A stretch of 49,629 nucleotides of DNA from the IMG/VR virus record IMGVR_UViG_3300008114_000084, positions 1-49,629 of that record. The stretch is one strand, 5' to 3'. Below the pieces are notes generated by a model, which saw only the letters and a program-made list of their open reading frames with translations, did no database searches and was not told where the DNA came from. The position numbers and the translations under genes are program-made. Of this stretch, positions 38,093 through 46,400 are shown one piece after another (within the stretch, counting starts at the first letter, position 1; every line of letters begins with the position of its first letter). The stretch is from a virus.

Positions 38093-38530
38093 TTATAGGT
38101 TTACTTTTTTTATTTCTATTCCTGCCTCCTCGAAAAGTTTAAAAGAATCCGTATTTCTATAGACTTCTAAGTAAACTATTCTTTTTATTCCTGCTTGTAT
38201 GATAATCTTAGCACAATCAAAGCAGGGGGAAAGAGTAACGTAAAGTGTAGCTCCTTCCGCGCTGTTGGTACTTTTAGCTATTTTAGTAATGGCATTTGCT
38301 TCAGCATGTAAAACTGTAGGCAATGTATTATTATCACAGTCCTCACACTCGTTTGGAAATCCTGATGGTGTTCCATTATATCCGTCAGATATTATTTGTC
38401 TATCTTTTACTATTAGACAACCTACCTGGCTTCTTTTACAGTGAGAGTTCTCTGACCAAACTTTGGCCATTCTTAAATAGAGTACGTCTAGCTTATTCTG
38501 CTTGTTCTGTGGTAGGCTCTGATTGTTCAT
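38093..38530 (-). CDS. cd: Deoxycytidylate (dCMP) deaminase
   Basis: 145 residues (T4 Cd: 193). The zinc and catalytic motif is HAEANAI (H75, E77) with SPCFDC (C103, C106). RSQVGCLIVKDRQIISDGYN then GTPSG is the substrate loop of dCMP deaminases. An extra Cys pair ECEDC (62-65) is like that of the T4 and human enzymes' accessory site. It makes dUMP for dTTP synthesis. The start lies inside the preceding gene (38-base overlap); ATG 38470 would lose conserved YLRMA, so 38530 is preferred. Confidence 0.92.
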   Translation of the reverse strand: MNNQSLPQNKQNKLDVLYLRMAKVWSENSHCKRSQVGCLIVKDRQIISDGYNGTPSGFPNECEDCDNNTLPTVLHAEANAITKIAKSTNSAEGATLYVTLSPCFDCAKIIIQAGIKRIVYLEVYRNTDSFKLFEEAGIEIKKVNL

Positions 38531-38768
38531 CAGATTGGGCTGTTTTTAAAGGTGTAACTTCTATTTTGAATCTTTCAACCATATGGAAAGTTTCCATAAG
38601 TCTAAAAACGCCCAGGAGATTTAGGACTTGATTAATTTCGTCCTCAGTAAATTCAATTTTTTCTTCATTTTCCAAAAGTTCCAAACATTCCTTGTAGCCT
38701 GCATAGTTTTTTAAAAACTCAAGAACTGTTTCTCTTAGCTCTTTCGTAATTTCATAGTTTTTACTCAT
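38493..38768 (-). CDS. Small acidic helical protein of unknown function
   Basis: 91 residues, Glu/Leu-rich, predicted helical, with a C-terminal Ser/Thr/Glu/Gln tail (AQSDEQSEPTTEQAE) that is probably disordered. It overlaps the start of dCMP deaminase by 38 bases. Its leader is A/T-rich with no Shine-Dalgarno. No family was recognised. Confidence 0.6.
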   Translation of the reverse strand: MSKNYEITKELRETVLEFLKNYAGYKECLELLENEEKIEFTEDEINQVLNLLGVFRLMETFHMVERFKIEVTPLKTAQSDEQSEPTTEQAE

Positions 38769-38828
38769 AATTTATTATTTAGGTTTATTTTTTACAAATA
38801 TATTAATTCTTACTTAAAAAGTAAACCC

Positions 38829-40634
38829 CTAATTGAAATTTTTCTTATTAGGGATAACAATAAGAGGATTCTGTAATGTAGTATTTAATTGAGATAATAA
38901 TCTCACCATACTTTTTATATCATCAGACATATCTTTGCTCATCTTATCAGATTCCTCTTTATTTTTAGTTTCTTCCGCTTTTTTACTGTCTTCTTTTTGT
39001 TTATCTGCACTCGTAGATGCGGTATTCATATCGGAGCTAGATGTGCTTGTAGCCGTACTAGTACTTGTGTTTGTATTAGCAGTTGAACCAGTTGTTGTTG
39101 TATTCGATTGTGTTGTGTTGGTTTCAGTCTTAGCAGGTTCACTAACACTATTTAAATTTTGTACTTGTGTTTCTTTTATAGGAGTACTACTTGAAGAAGT
39201 TTCAGGTTTTGTCTGATTTGTTTCTGGTTTTTTGTCTTCTATTTTGGTTTCCTTGGTTTCTTTCTTTGCTTTTTCTGTTGTTCCTTTAGAATCTCCATCT
39301 TTTTTATCCTCAGCTTTTTTCGAGAGTCCTAAATCTTGTAATATTTTATCCTGTGCAGCTTCTACCTCAGCATTTCCTTTTCCTTTTTTAGATTTAGATT
39401 TATCCTCCTCTCCACCTCCTTCACCCTCTTTTTTATCCCCTCCTATTTTTATCCCTAGAGATTCTAAAATTGCATCTTGTGCTTTCTCTGTATTTGATTT
39501 CTCACCCTTTTTAGTCTTCTCATTACCTTTTTTTGTATCCTCAACTTTTGTTGCTCCTGTTGCTCCTGTTCCTCCAGTTGTACTCTTATTTGTTAAATTT
39601 TCTACTGACGTCGAAGAAGCGGGACCTGTAGGACCAGTGGATGATTTTTCAACATTGGATGTAGTGGAAGATCCCTCAACAGGTTTTACGTCCCCTGTTG
39701 TTCCTGTTGTTCCTGTGGTGGTATTTGTAGAAGCAGGTCCAGTAGGTCCAGTAGCAGATGGAGATTTCTTCTCCTCAATTTTTGTCTCATCCGTTTTTGT
39801 CTTCGGTTCTTCCTTTTTAGCCTCCTGTGAAGCCTCTTTTATTACATCTTCAGCTTTTTTTCCCTCTTTACTTTCTATTAATTTTTTTATATTATCGCCA
39901 TATTCTTTTGACATTTTTGTAATACTTTCATTAGAAAACCCTTCAGCTTCTAGAACTTTGGCTAAAGCTGAAATTATAGCATTATTTTCGGGGCTATACA
40001 AGAGAGAAGCATATTTACTAGAAGTAACAGGGGCATCGTCATTAAAATATGTTAACAACTCTTGGAATTTTTCTAACAGCGGATCAAATTTAATTTTTTC
40101 GTCCTTTATTTTAGTATCAAAATCATTCTTAACATCTTCATATGCCTCAAAATCTTTTACCGCAGCAAGACCTAAATTATCTACTATCTCCGTTACTTTC
40201 CCTGTTTTTAATTGGTTTATGTTACCTATTTTATTTTTAGCAGCATCCTTAGACATTTCGAAGATCTCTTTCCCATCTAATGCTTCACCTTTTTCTATTC
40301 TCCTTTTTATTGTTGATTTATCTGATTGAATTCCTGAGTAAGCATTATCGTAATAAACTCCTGATCTCATTATAGCAGGATCTATCTCTTTTAAATTTCT
40401 ATCATATGAATCGTCGTAAAATTTATTAGCTTTCTTAGTTGCATCTTCGGCAGATACTTTTTTCTTTTTTAGATCATCATCTATTTCTTTTCCTGTTAAA
40501 CTGACATTTACTCCGTCGGATACTATTCTTGCTTTATCCTGCTCATTGTACTTTGCTCTATCGAAAGAACCCTCCGATGATTTAAAAACTGGAAATTCTG
40601 CCGATCCCCCTGTTAATCCTGTTTCTCCTGCCAA
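38829..40634 (-). CDS. Large low-complexity structural protein with TTG start
   Basis: 601 residues. The start is TTG 40634: the leader TATATAAAATAAAAATAATT and the following GCAGG match those of the tail-tube genes, which read ATGGCAGG. Residues 1-265 are helical and charged. Residues ~265-550 are low complexity (Lys, Glu, Ser, Thr) with collagen-like fragments (GPTGPAS, GGTGATGAT) and two copies of a short helix, AQDAILESLGIKIGG and AQDKILQDLGLSKKA. The last ~40 residues return to a helix. Antisense frames over this gene are shadows. A terminator and AGGTATATA element precede it, so it begins a transcription unit. Function unknown; virion protein inferred. Confidence 0.65.
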   Translation of the reverse strand: MAGETGLTGGSAEFPVFKSSEGSFDRAKYNEQDKARIVSDGVNVSLTGKEIDDDLKKKKVSAEDATKKANKFYDDSYDRNLKEIDPAIMRSGVYYDNAYSGIQSDKSTIKRRIEKGEALDGKEIFEMSKDAAKNKIGNINQLKTGKVTEIVDNLGLAAVKDFEAYEDVKNDFDTKIKDEKIKFDPLLEKFQELLTYFNDDAPVTSSKYASLLYSPENNAIISALAKVLEAEGFSNESITKMSKEYGDNIKKLIESKEGKKAEDVIKEASQEAKKEEPKTKTDETKIEEKKSPSATGPTGPASTNTTTGTTGTTGDVKPVEGSSTTSNVEKSSTGPTGPASSTSVENLTNKSTTGGTGATGATKVEDTKKGNEKTKKGEKSNTEKAQDAILESLGIKIGGDKKEGEGGGEEDKSKSKKGKGNAEVEAAQDKILQDLGLSKKAEDKKDGDSKGTTEKAKKETKETKIEDKKPETNQTKPETSSSSTPIKETQVQNLNSVSEPAKTETNTTQSNTTTTGSTANTNTSTSTATSTSSSDMNTASTSADKQKEDSKKAEETKNKEESDKMSKDMSDDIKSMVRLLSQLNTTLQNPLIVIPNKKNFN

Positions 40635-40647
40635 AATTATTTTTATT

Positions 40648-40656
40648 TTATATACC
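40648..40656 (-). promoter_or_regulatory. Late-promoter-like element / A-rich leader AGGTATATAAAATAAAAAT
   Basis: Directly after the terminator at 40660-40688 the minus strand reads AGGTATATAAAATAAAAAT before the TTG start. The same TATAAAATAAAA core precedes the sheath and first tail-tube genes. It could be part promoter and part ribosome-binding leader. Confidence 0.4.
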
Positions 40657-40659
40657 TAA

Positions 40660-40688
40660 AAAGCCAAAAAGTTTAACTTTTTGGCTTT
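40660..40688 (-). terminator. Rho-independent terminator overlapping a stop codon
   Basis: AAAGCCAAAAAGTT (40660-40673) is mirrored by AACTTTTTGGCTTT (40675-40688), effectively an 11-bp stem. Minus-strand transcripts end in a U run. The TAA of the small gene at 40673 lies in the loop. Confidence 0.85.
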
Positions 40689-40978
40689 GAAAATGAAAAT
40701 GCTTCTACTAAGTCGCCTTGCTCGTTTTTCTTATTTTCTCTTTCTATTTTTTGGTTTAGCTTATCTATAAACAATTGATATTCATAGAAGGGAAGATTCT
40801 CTAAGTGATCTATAGATAACTTAAATTCGTCCCAAAGTCTAAACTTAATATCAAAGTAATTGGCTAAAGATATCTGAAATAACGAAAAGAGATCTGTATC
40901 CTCCGGGAAATGATATATCTGCTGTGACCTCCCCCTCACAGCTTTCACATTTACTATAGATTCTTGATTTTGTTGCAA
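40673..40978 (-). CDS. Small gp51-like baseplate-hub assembly protein, or frameshifted tail of gp26-like gene
   Basis: 101 codons from ATG 40978, overlapping the preceding gene by 128 bases in another frame. The convincing part starts at FPEDTDLFSLFQISLANYFD and continues FRLWDEFKLSIDHLENLPFY, a pattern (aromatic helix, then h-x-x-L-x-x-L-P-x-x-E) seen in small hub-assembly and chaperone proteins next to gp26 in T4-like phages. The first ~20 residues look unnatural. A +1 shift at TTT CCC G (40904-40910) would join it smoothly to the gp26-like protein (SFP-EDTDLF), giving 409 residues. Overlapping independent genes are equally possible. Confidence 0.55.
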   Translation of the reverse strand: MQQNQESIVNVKAVRGRSQQIYHFPEDTDLFSLFQISLANYFDIKFRLWDEFKLSIDHLENLPFYEYQLFIDKLNQKIERENKKNEQGDLVEAFSFSKPKS

Positions 40979-41903
40979 AATTTATTTTTTCAGTGATCTG
41001 ATCTGCAATAGAGAATTGGAGAGGCGACCAATCAACTGAAGATCTTTCGTATTGGTCATATAACCTTTCATCTAGCCCTCTCCAGTCTGGAATTATAAAA
41101 GAAGCTACCTTAGCAAAACTCTCATCGAATGTTTTACCTTTTCTTTTTTTGTCTGCTAATATTTTTCTACATATTGTAGTTACACCTATTGTAGGGATAT
41201 AAAGATTCATTTCTTCAGATCCATCCTTTGGTACAAACTTAAATGAATAGCTATCTCTGCTATATCTTTTTAATATTTCATCATCAACAACAAAGCTATC
41301 TAATATGTTGGATCTTAGCTCTATCATATCGGGTATATTGCAATCTTCTTTTTTACAATTTTTAGTTACCGGTAGAAGTATTTTATTTTCACCTCTAATA
41401 AAAGTAAAATCCCTAATTGCCATTATAATATAAAATCTATCCTCATACCATAAATCATAAGATTCTAGAATACCTCCATTCCATCTTATCTTCATACATT
41501 TAGAAATTATGGTATTTAATTTATCATCTAGATCTAATCTGTCGTCTTCATCTACCGTTGAGTAGTGTCTTATTTCTTTTACACCTGCTGCTCTTATAGC
41601 AATCTCAAATCCGTCAGGATATCCAAATCCTTTAGAAGGAAGATTGGAAACTGGAATATTTTTCCATTCTGATTCCATTCCTAAAGGATTCCTATTCATA
41701 TTTACTTTTCCTAAATTATTACTTTGGGGCGTAATTGATTGGTTCCCAATGGGTTGAGTATTTTTTATTGTGTCTGATTCTTTATCTATCCAATTGGGTA
41801 TTTCATATGATCCTACGTCCGGATCATTGTCATATTGGAATTTAGATTGCGCTTCTCTTTTATTGAGCTCATTAAGCAATTCGTCATTTATATTATCTAC
41901 CAT
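40851..41903 (-). CDS. 26: Baseplate protein gp26-like (T4_baseplate family)
   Basis: 350 residues. PVSNLPSKGFGYPDGFEIAI begins the conserved region, as in the T4 baseplate protein family (L-P-S-x-G-x-x-Y/F). IISKCMKIRWNGGILESYDL, FYIIMAIRDFTF and a zinc-finger-like pair (CKKEDC in the middle, CESCEGEVTADISFP at the end) fit the family layout. T4 gp26 is 208 residues, so this one is enlarged in the N-terminus and middle. The last residues (GGYRSLFVISDIFSQLL) may be genuine or an out-of-frame end; see the small gene overlapping it. Role: assembly of the baseplate hub. Confidence 0.65.
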   Translation of the reverse strand: MVDNINDELLNELNKREAQSKFQYDNDPDVGSYEIPNWIDKESDTIKNTQPIGNQSITPQSNNLGKVNMNRNPLGMESEWKNIPVSNLPSKGFGYPDGFEIAIRAAGVKEIRHYSTVDEDDRLDLDDKLNTIISKCMKIRWNGGILESYDLWYEDRFYIIMAIRDFTFIRGENKILLPVTKNCKKEDCNIPDMIELRSNILDSFVVDDEILKRYSRDSYSFKFVPKDGSEEMNLYIPTIGVTTICRKILADKKRKGKTFDESFAKVASFIIPDWRGLDERLYDQYERSSVDWSPLQFSIADQITEKINFATKSRIYSKCESCEGEVTADISFPGGYRSLFVISDIFSQLL

Positions 41904-41918
41904 AACTTATCTTATATC

Positions 41919-42140
41919 TTATTCTACTTTTTTTCCAGGTTTTAGTTTCTTATTTGATGACAAAAAGAAATAAAATCCAAAGAAAAGAGCCGAAAGGAAG
42001 TAAAAAATCGCTACTGTATGCCAGTAGGAATTTGTCCATTTCATTATCGTTGCAAAAAGGATATCGAATCCGAAGGGATTGAAGAAAGTTGCTAAGACCA
42101 AACATACTGATGATATTCTTGTTCTGTTTTTCTGATTCAC
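41919..42140 (-). CDS. Small two-helix membrane protein, GTG start
   Basis: 73 residues from GTG 42140. Two hydrophobic stretches, SVCLVLATFFNPFGFDILFA and WHTVAIFYFLSALFFGFYFF, flank the short loop TIMKWTNSYW, and a Lys-rich tail follows. Proteins with the FFNPFGFD pattern occur in marine T4-like phages. An overlapping 67-codon frame that starts at ATG 42153 is less protein-like. Insertion in the host inner membrane is predicted; function unknown. It follows the terminator behind the tail-tube genes. Confidence 0.6.
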   Translation of the reverse strand: MNQKNRTRISSVCLVLATFFNPFGFDILFATIMKWTNSYWHTVAIFYFLSALFFGFYFFLSSNKKLKPGKKVE

Positions 42141-42194
42141 AATCGTCGTCCATATTATTTTAATATCTACATTTTTTGATTTCTACGAAAACAA

Positions 42195-42223
42195 AAAATG
42201 GAGACTTTGTAGAGCCTCCATTT
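42195..42223 (-). terminator. Rho-independent terminator after the tail-tube genes
   Basis: AAATGGAG (42197-42204) pairs with CTCCATTT (42215-42222), with one mismatch further up the stem and an 8-nt loop. The minus-strand transcript ends in six U residues. It closes the sheath/tube unit 21 bases after the second tube gene. Confidence 0.85.
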
Positions 42224-42243
42224 ATATATTTGTTTTATTTTTA

Positions 42244-42822
42244 TTAGTTAAAAATGTCCTCGAAATAGTCAGCTCTAAAAGATAAAGCTATCTTATAAGG
42301 TGTTGTACCGTTAGTGTAATCAAGATCTAAAGCTTTTATTTGATCTACTGGGAAGCAATTAATTAGTTTAACTCTTCTAAATACGTCACCTTGCTTATTA
42401 AATACAGATATTAAAATATAAGTTCCTCCTGCATAAGTAGATTTTATACCAGTAGCACCAGTTAAAGGATTGTAAATAAGATCCGACCACTGTCTAAGTG
42501 TTTTAAACACATAGTTACTGTTATTATCATTAAGGTTAGTCTCAAATTCAATTCTTACTTTAACCCCTGTATCATCAACTGCACCTGCAGCATATCTTCT
42601 TTTAGAGAACTTATATCTTTGTTCTGCTATACCTGGGTTTTTATCAACTGCTAAACCAGCAACAGATAAAACGTTTTCAACCAACAAGCTTCTTCCGTTG
42701 TTCCCTTGCTCTAGTGCAACTCCAGCGGGTGGTTGAATAATAACCTCAAACTGATTAAGGTATACCGGTTCGTATAATTGTACCGCTGCTTTTGACGATG
42801 TAAAATGTGGTAATCCTGCCAT
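42244..42822 (-). CDS. 19: Tail tube protein paralogue 2 (gp19-like)
   Basis: 192 residues (T4 gp19: 163). It begins MAGLPHFTSSKAAVQLYEPV and YLNQFEVIIQPP, nearly the same as the gene upstream, and shares QWSDLIYNPLTGA, NKQGDVFRR and the C-terminal A-DYF-D-D/E-IFN. The N/QFEV strand, IYNPLTG loop and final FRADYFEDIF fit T4-type tail tube proteins, which stack as hexamer rings inside the sheath. TATAAATA, the exact T4 late-promoter sequence, lies 8 nt before the ATG but may be just part of an AT-rich leader. Confidence 0.9.
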   Translation of the reverse strand: MAGLPHFTSSKAAVQLYEPVYLNQFEVIIQPPAGVALEQGNNGRSLLVENVLSVAGLAVDKNPGIAEQRYKFSKRRYAAGAVDDTGVKVRIEFETNLNDNNSNYVFKTLRQWSDLIYNPLTGATGIKSTYAGGTYILISVFNKQGDVFRRVKLINCFPVDQIKALDLDYTNGTTPYKIALSFRADYFEDIFN

Positions 42823-42833
42823 TTTTTAATTAT

Positions 42834-43406
42834 TTATATAAATATATCATCGAAATAGTCAACTGCCCATTGCATAGTCAATTTGTAAATTGATGTTTGT
42901 GTATAGTTTAGACCCATTTCAGTGATAGGAGACATAGGGAAACAATCTCTAAGATTAATTTTTCTGAAAATATCACCTTGCTTGTTAAAAACATTTATTA
43001 ATATATTTCCTGTGTAATCCTTTTTAAGACCCATTGCACCCGTTAAAGGATTATAAATAAGATCAGACCATTGACGAAGAACTTTAAATACGTACATAGA
43101 ATTGCTGTCATTAAGGTTAACCTCAAATTCTATATCAACATCTAAACCAGTTCTTTGAGGAGCTGCACCAGCGTAATATCTTTTAGCAAATTTATATTGC
43201 TGTGTGATTTCCGTTGGTGTCTGATCTACCTGTAATCCAGAAACTCTAGTTACTTGCTCAAGCAATATATTAGAACTCTGAGGGTTTCCCTGTGGAGTAG
43301 ATATACCTGTTGGCGGAGTAATCTGTACTTCGAATTGGTTAAGAAAAACCGGTTCGTATTTATTAACTGACGCCTTGGAGCTTGTATAATGTGGTAATCC
43401 TGCCAT
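42834..43406 (-). CDS. 19: Tail tube protein paralogue 1 (gp19-like)
   Basis: 190 residues. MAGLPHYTSSKASVNKYEPV and FLNQFEVQITPP open the protein; YVFKVLRQWSDLIYNPLTGA, NVFNKQGDIFRKINL and WAVDYFDDIFI follow. It is about 55-60% identical to the next gene by eye, with conserved length, so both are likely functional. The leader GATAAATATATAAAATAAAAAT lacks Shine-Dalgarno. Each could form part of the main tube, or one could be a distal or initiator ring protein (as T4 gp54 or gp48 are); sequence does not decide. Confidence 0.9.
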   Translation of the reverse strand: MAGLPHYTSSKASVNKYEPVFLNQFEVQITPPTGISTPQGNPQSSNILLEQVTRVSGLQVDQTPTEITQQYKFAKRYYAGAAPQRTGLDVDIEFEVNLNDSNSMYVFKVLRQWSDLIYNPLTGAMGLKKDYTGNILINVFNKQGDIFRKINLRDCFPMSPITEMGLNYTQTSIYKLTMQWAVDYFDDIFI

Positions 43407-43450
43407 ATTTTTATTTTATATATTTATCTTAGAGAATTCTATACAAATTA

Positions 43451-46400
43451 TTAACTAAATTGGATGAATCCTCCAGAAGCTATACCTCCTGTTCTAGTAA
43501 CCGTCATTCTATTAATGAATTTATGAATACCTCTTGCTGGTTCGATTATAACATCGATGATTCCGATGTTCTGATCTATAATAGCAGGTGTATTATTAGA
43601 AGAATCCATAATAGTTAAGAAGTTATAAATACCGCCTACTGATCTTACTCCTGATAAGTAGTTATCAACTAGAGTTTTAATCTCAAGTCTTACGTTATCT
43701 TCGTTGAAATCAAATACGTAGTTTGATAGTATATCCTCTACTGCACTTTCTACAGTAATTAATAAGTCTCTTACGTGTAGGTTATTAAATGCAGAGTTTG
43801 TTCTTTGGTAGCTTGTTTGGTTACCGTATATTACTATACCAACGCCTCTTTTACGAATAATAGGGTTAATTCCGAAAGGCTCTAAGAATTCTCTATCTTG
43901 AATATCAAAATCATATTCAAGACCAACTAGATTACCAGCTGATATAATACCTCTCTTAAGACCTGCCACGATAGAATAAGGTTCTCCAGTAATGAACTTA
44001 CGTATAAAGTTGTTAGAAACGTAAGGAGATGGCGGAACGTTTAGATTCTTATTGTTTTCTCTGATTGTTAAGAAAGGAGCAAAGAATCCTGAGAATTTAG
44101 CACCTAGATCTTCATCAGGTAAAGAGAAAGTAAATGAAGGATTTAAACTTAAATTACCTCCATCTGCAATATATCTAGCTTGTAAAAGTGGAGCTGGATC
44201 TGTTGCAGTAGGTGCAGAAGTAAATCTAGGATCAATAGATTCAGAGAACTTCTTCATTGAAGGTAAGTTACAGATTGCTAAACATTTTTGTCTGTTTTTA
44301 GCAAGTTTAGTAAGTTGGTATTTACAGTTTGGCTGTATACCTCCGTCAAATGTATCTACGATGTATCTGAATGTTATTACGTCAGTATCAGCTAATGTTC
44401 TAGCAAGATTTGTATTGTATAAAACATCTAGAATCTCATTCATTCTTGTATCTGTTCCGTTAGGCATAGAAGCAGCTTTAATATCAGAACCAGGAAGATA
44501 AGTAAAGTTGAACGTTTTAACAAATTCTTGGATATTCTTAAACTTCCAAACTCTTGTTGTAGTACCAGGATAAAGTTTAATAGGTCTTTCAGTTTTAACC
44601 TGTACTGTGTAAAGTCCAGGAGAAGACGCAGAAGCTACGGTTTTAACCTCCAATACTCTTGTTAATCTTGATTGTAGATTTTCAGTCAAAGGATTATCGT
44701 ATATCTGAACATCCGTTGATACTAATAGATCTCCAACTTTTATCTTAGAAGCTGTTGCTTCAGCAGTACTCAATTCTATAATATTAGGTTGTAACTGTGT
44801 TATGATATCTACGAAATCACTAATATTACCAGCAGTTGAAACTATGTTAAAGCTTTCTCCTGATGCTTGGTTAGCTCCTATAGGTAAAGAACTAATATAA
44901 GTAGAATCCCAAGTAGCAATAGATTCAGGTGTTGAGAATGTATCGTCAGCATAAGCTCTACAAACTAGGATATTGTACCCGTCTCTATCTACATTTACCT
45001 CAAATTTTAAATATTGTAATAAAGTACCTGTATCATCTTTCCAGTCAATGTCGCCATCGCCTATATTCCCTTTAACCCAGTCTCTATACATAGCAGAGTT
45101 CTCGTAAGCTAAATAGCTATCCAATCCTACTGGAATATCTGGTGAGAAGTATACGTCATCATTATCAAAGTAATCAGGATTACCTATTTGGTAAGCTGAA
45201 ACTGAACTCTTATTTGTTATATCATAAGGTTCAACATATGTTGTAGATGCAGTAGAACCAATTAGTGGGTGGTTAAGTCTTAATCTCAACTGCTGCTTAA
45301 GTCCAACAGGTAAAGTGTTATTTGTTATAAATTTATTCTCTACTACTCTTAATTTAACAAGATCACCCTCATAGAATCCTAAATATCCAGGAGTTGGGAG
45401 ATTAGAAGTAACCTTACCAACTACCCATTTTACTGCTGGTGCATTGCTAGAAGTATCTAGGAAACTTTCTAGTGTTGTTATTTGATCGTCATGTAATGTT
45501 GGAGACGTAAATAATGTATCTAGATAAATTGCTCCGCCATCTCTAGCAGTAGGATTATAAGTGTCCCATAATGTTGTAGGGATACCTGCATCACCAGTTG
45601 TATTGTATAAAATATCCTCTATAAGAGTACCAGTTTCAGGAAGAATATCCATACCAGGACCAGGAGAAACAGCATCCTGTAACTCAGTTCCTCCAGTAGA
45701 ACCTGCTAAATTCTTATAGTAAGTATAATCAGCAAATAAATTTTGGCTATAAGATAAGAAATTAAGGTTCTTAGGAATAGCTGTGATATCTGCATCAGGA
45801 CCTATTTCGTCTACTATATGGTGACCAACTAAGTCAAAAACTGATGAGTTATCTAATAGATCGTCTAAAGCTTCCTCATTAACAGCACAGAATATACCAG
45901 TTGTAGCTGTTTGATTATTAATTAGAGTCTGGATGTATCTTAATGTACCGTTTTGGTCTGTAAAGTTAGGTATAATTGTACCAGTAGTAGTTAGAACTAT
46001 ATTAACTCCATTAAGAGATAAGAAATTATCTATTTGAGATTTAATAAACCCTTTAGATGTAAAATATTGACTGTAAACTGGGTCGTTAGCTAAAGCTTGA
46101 TAATCCGTCCAGTTTCCACTTACAACTATAACATCTACAAACCAATCTGAAAGATAATCATATTGATTCATGTAAGATGGAACGTTATCCGATCCAAAAT
46201 ATTCTCTAGCTGTAATATCAAATCCTTTTAAAGGGAATTTAGAATCTAGAGATTTTCTTACTATGATACTTACAGGATTTTGCCCAAGATTAACTAAGCT
46301 AAATAATTTTCTAGAATCTGGTTGAGATCCAGAATTATCCTCAGTTGCTAAGAAATATGTCGTATCTGGGAACCAAAATTTCTCCTTATTGTAGTATGAA

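Noticed and set aside
39232-40329. 365-codon plus-strand open frame
   Set aside because: Exactly antisense to the low-complexity Lys/Glu/Thr protein; its Ser/Phe/Val-rich sequence is the mirror of that bias.
41950-42153. 67-codon minus-strand frame starting ATG 42153
   Set aside because: The overlapping GTG-started frame has two clean membrane helices and a recognisable FFNPFGFD pattern.
42831-42838. Exact T4 late promoter TATAAATA before the second tail-tube gene
   Set aside because: Only one exact copy at a gene start, inside an AT-rich leader 8 nt from the ATG and overlapping the previous stop region; GGATATATA fits more genes at a steadier spacing.
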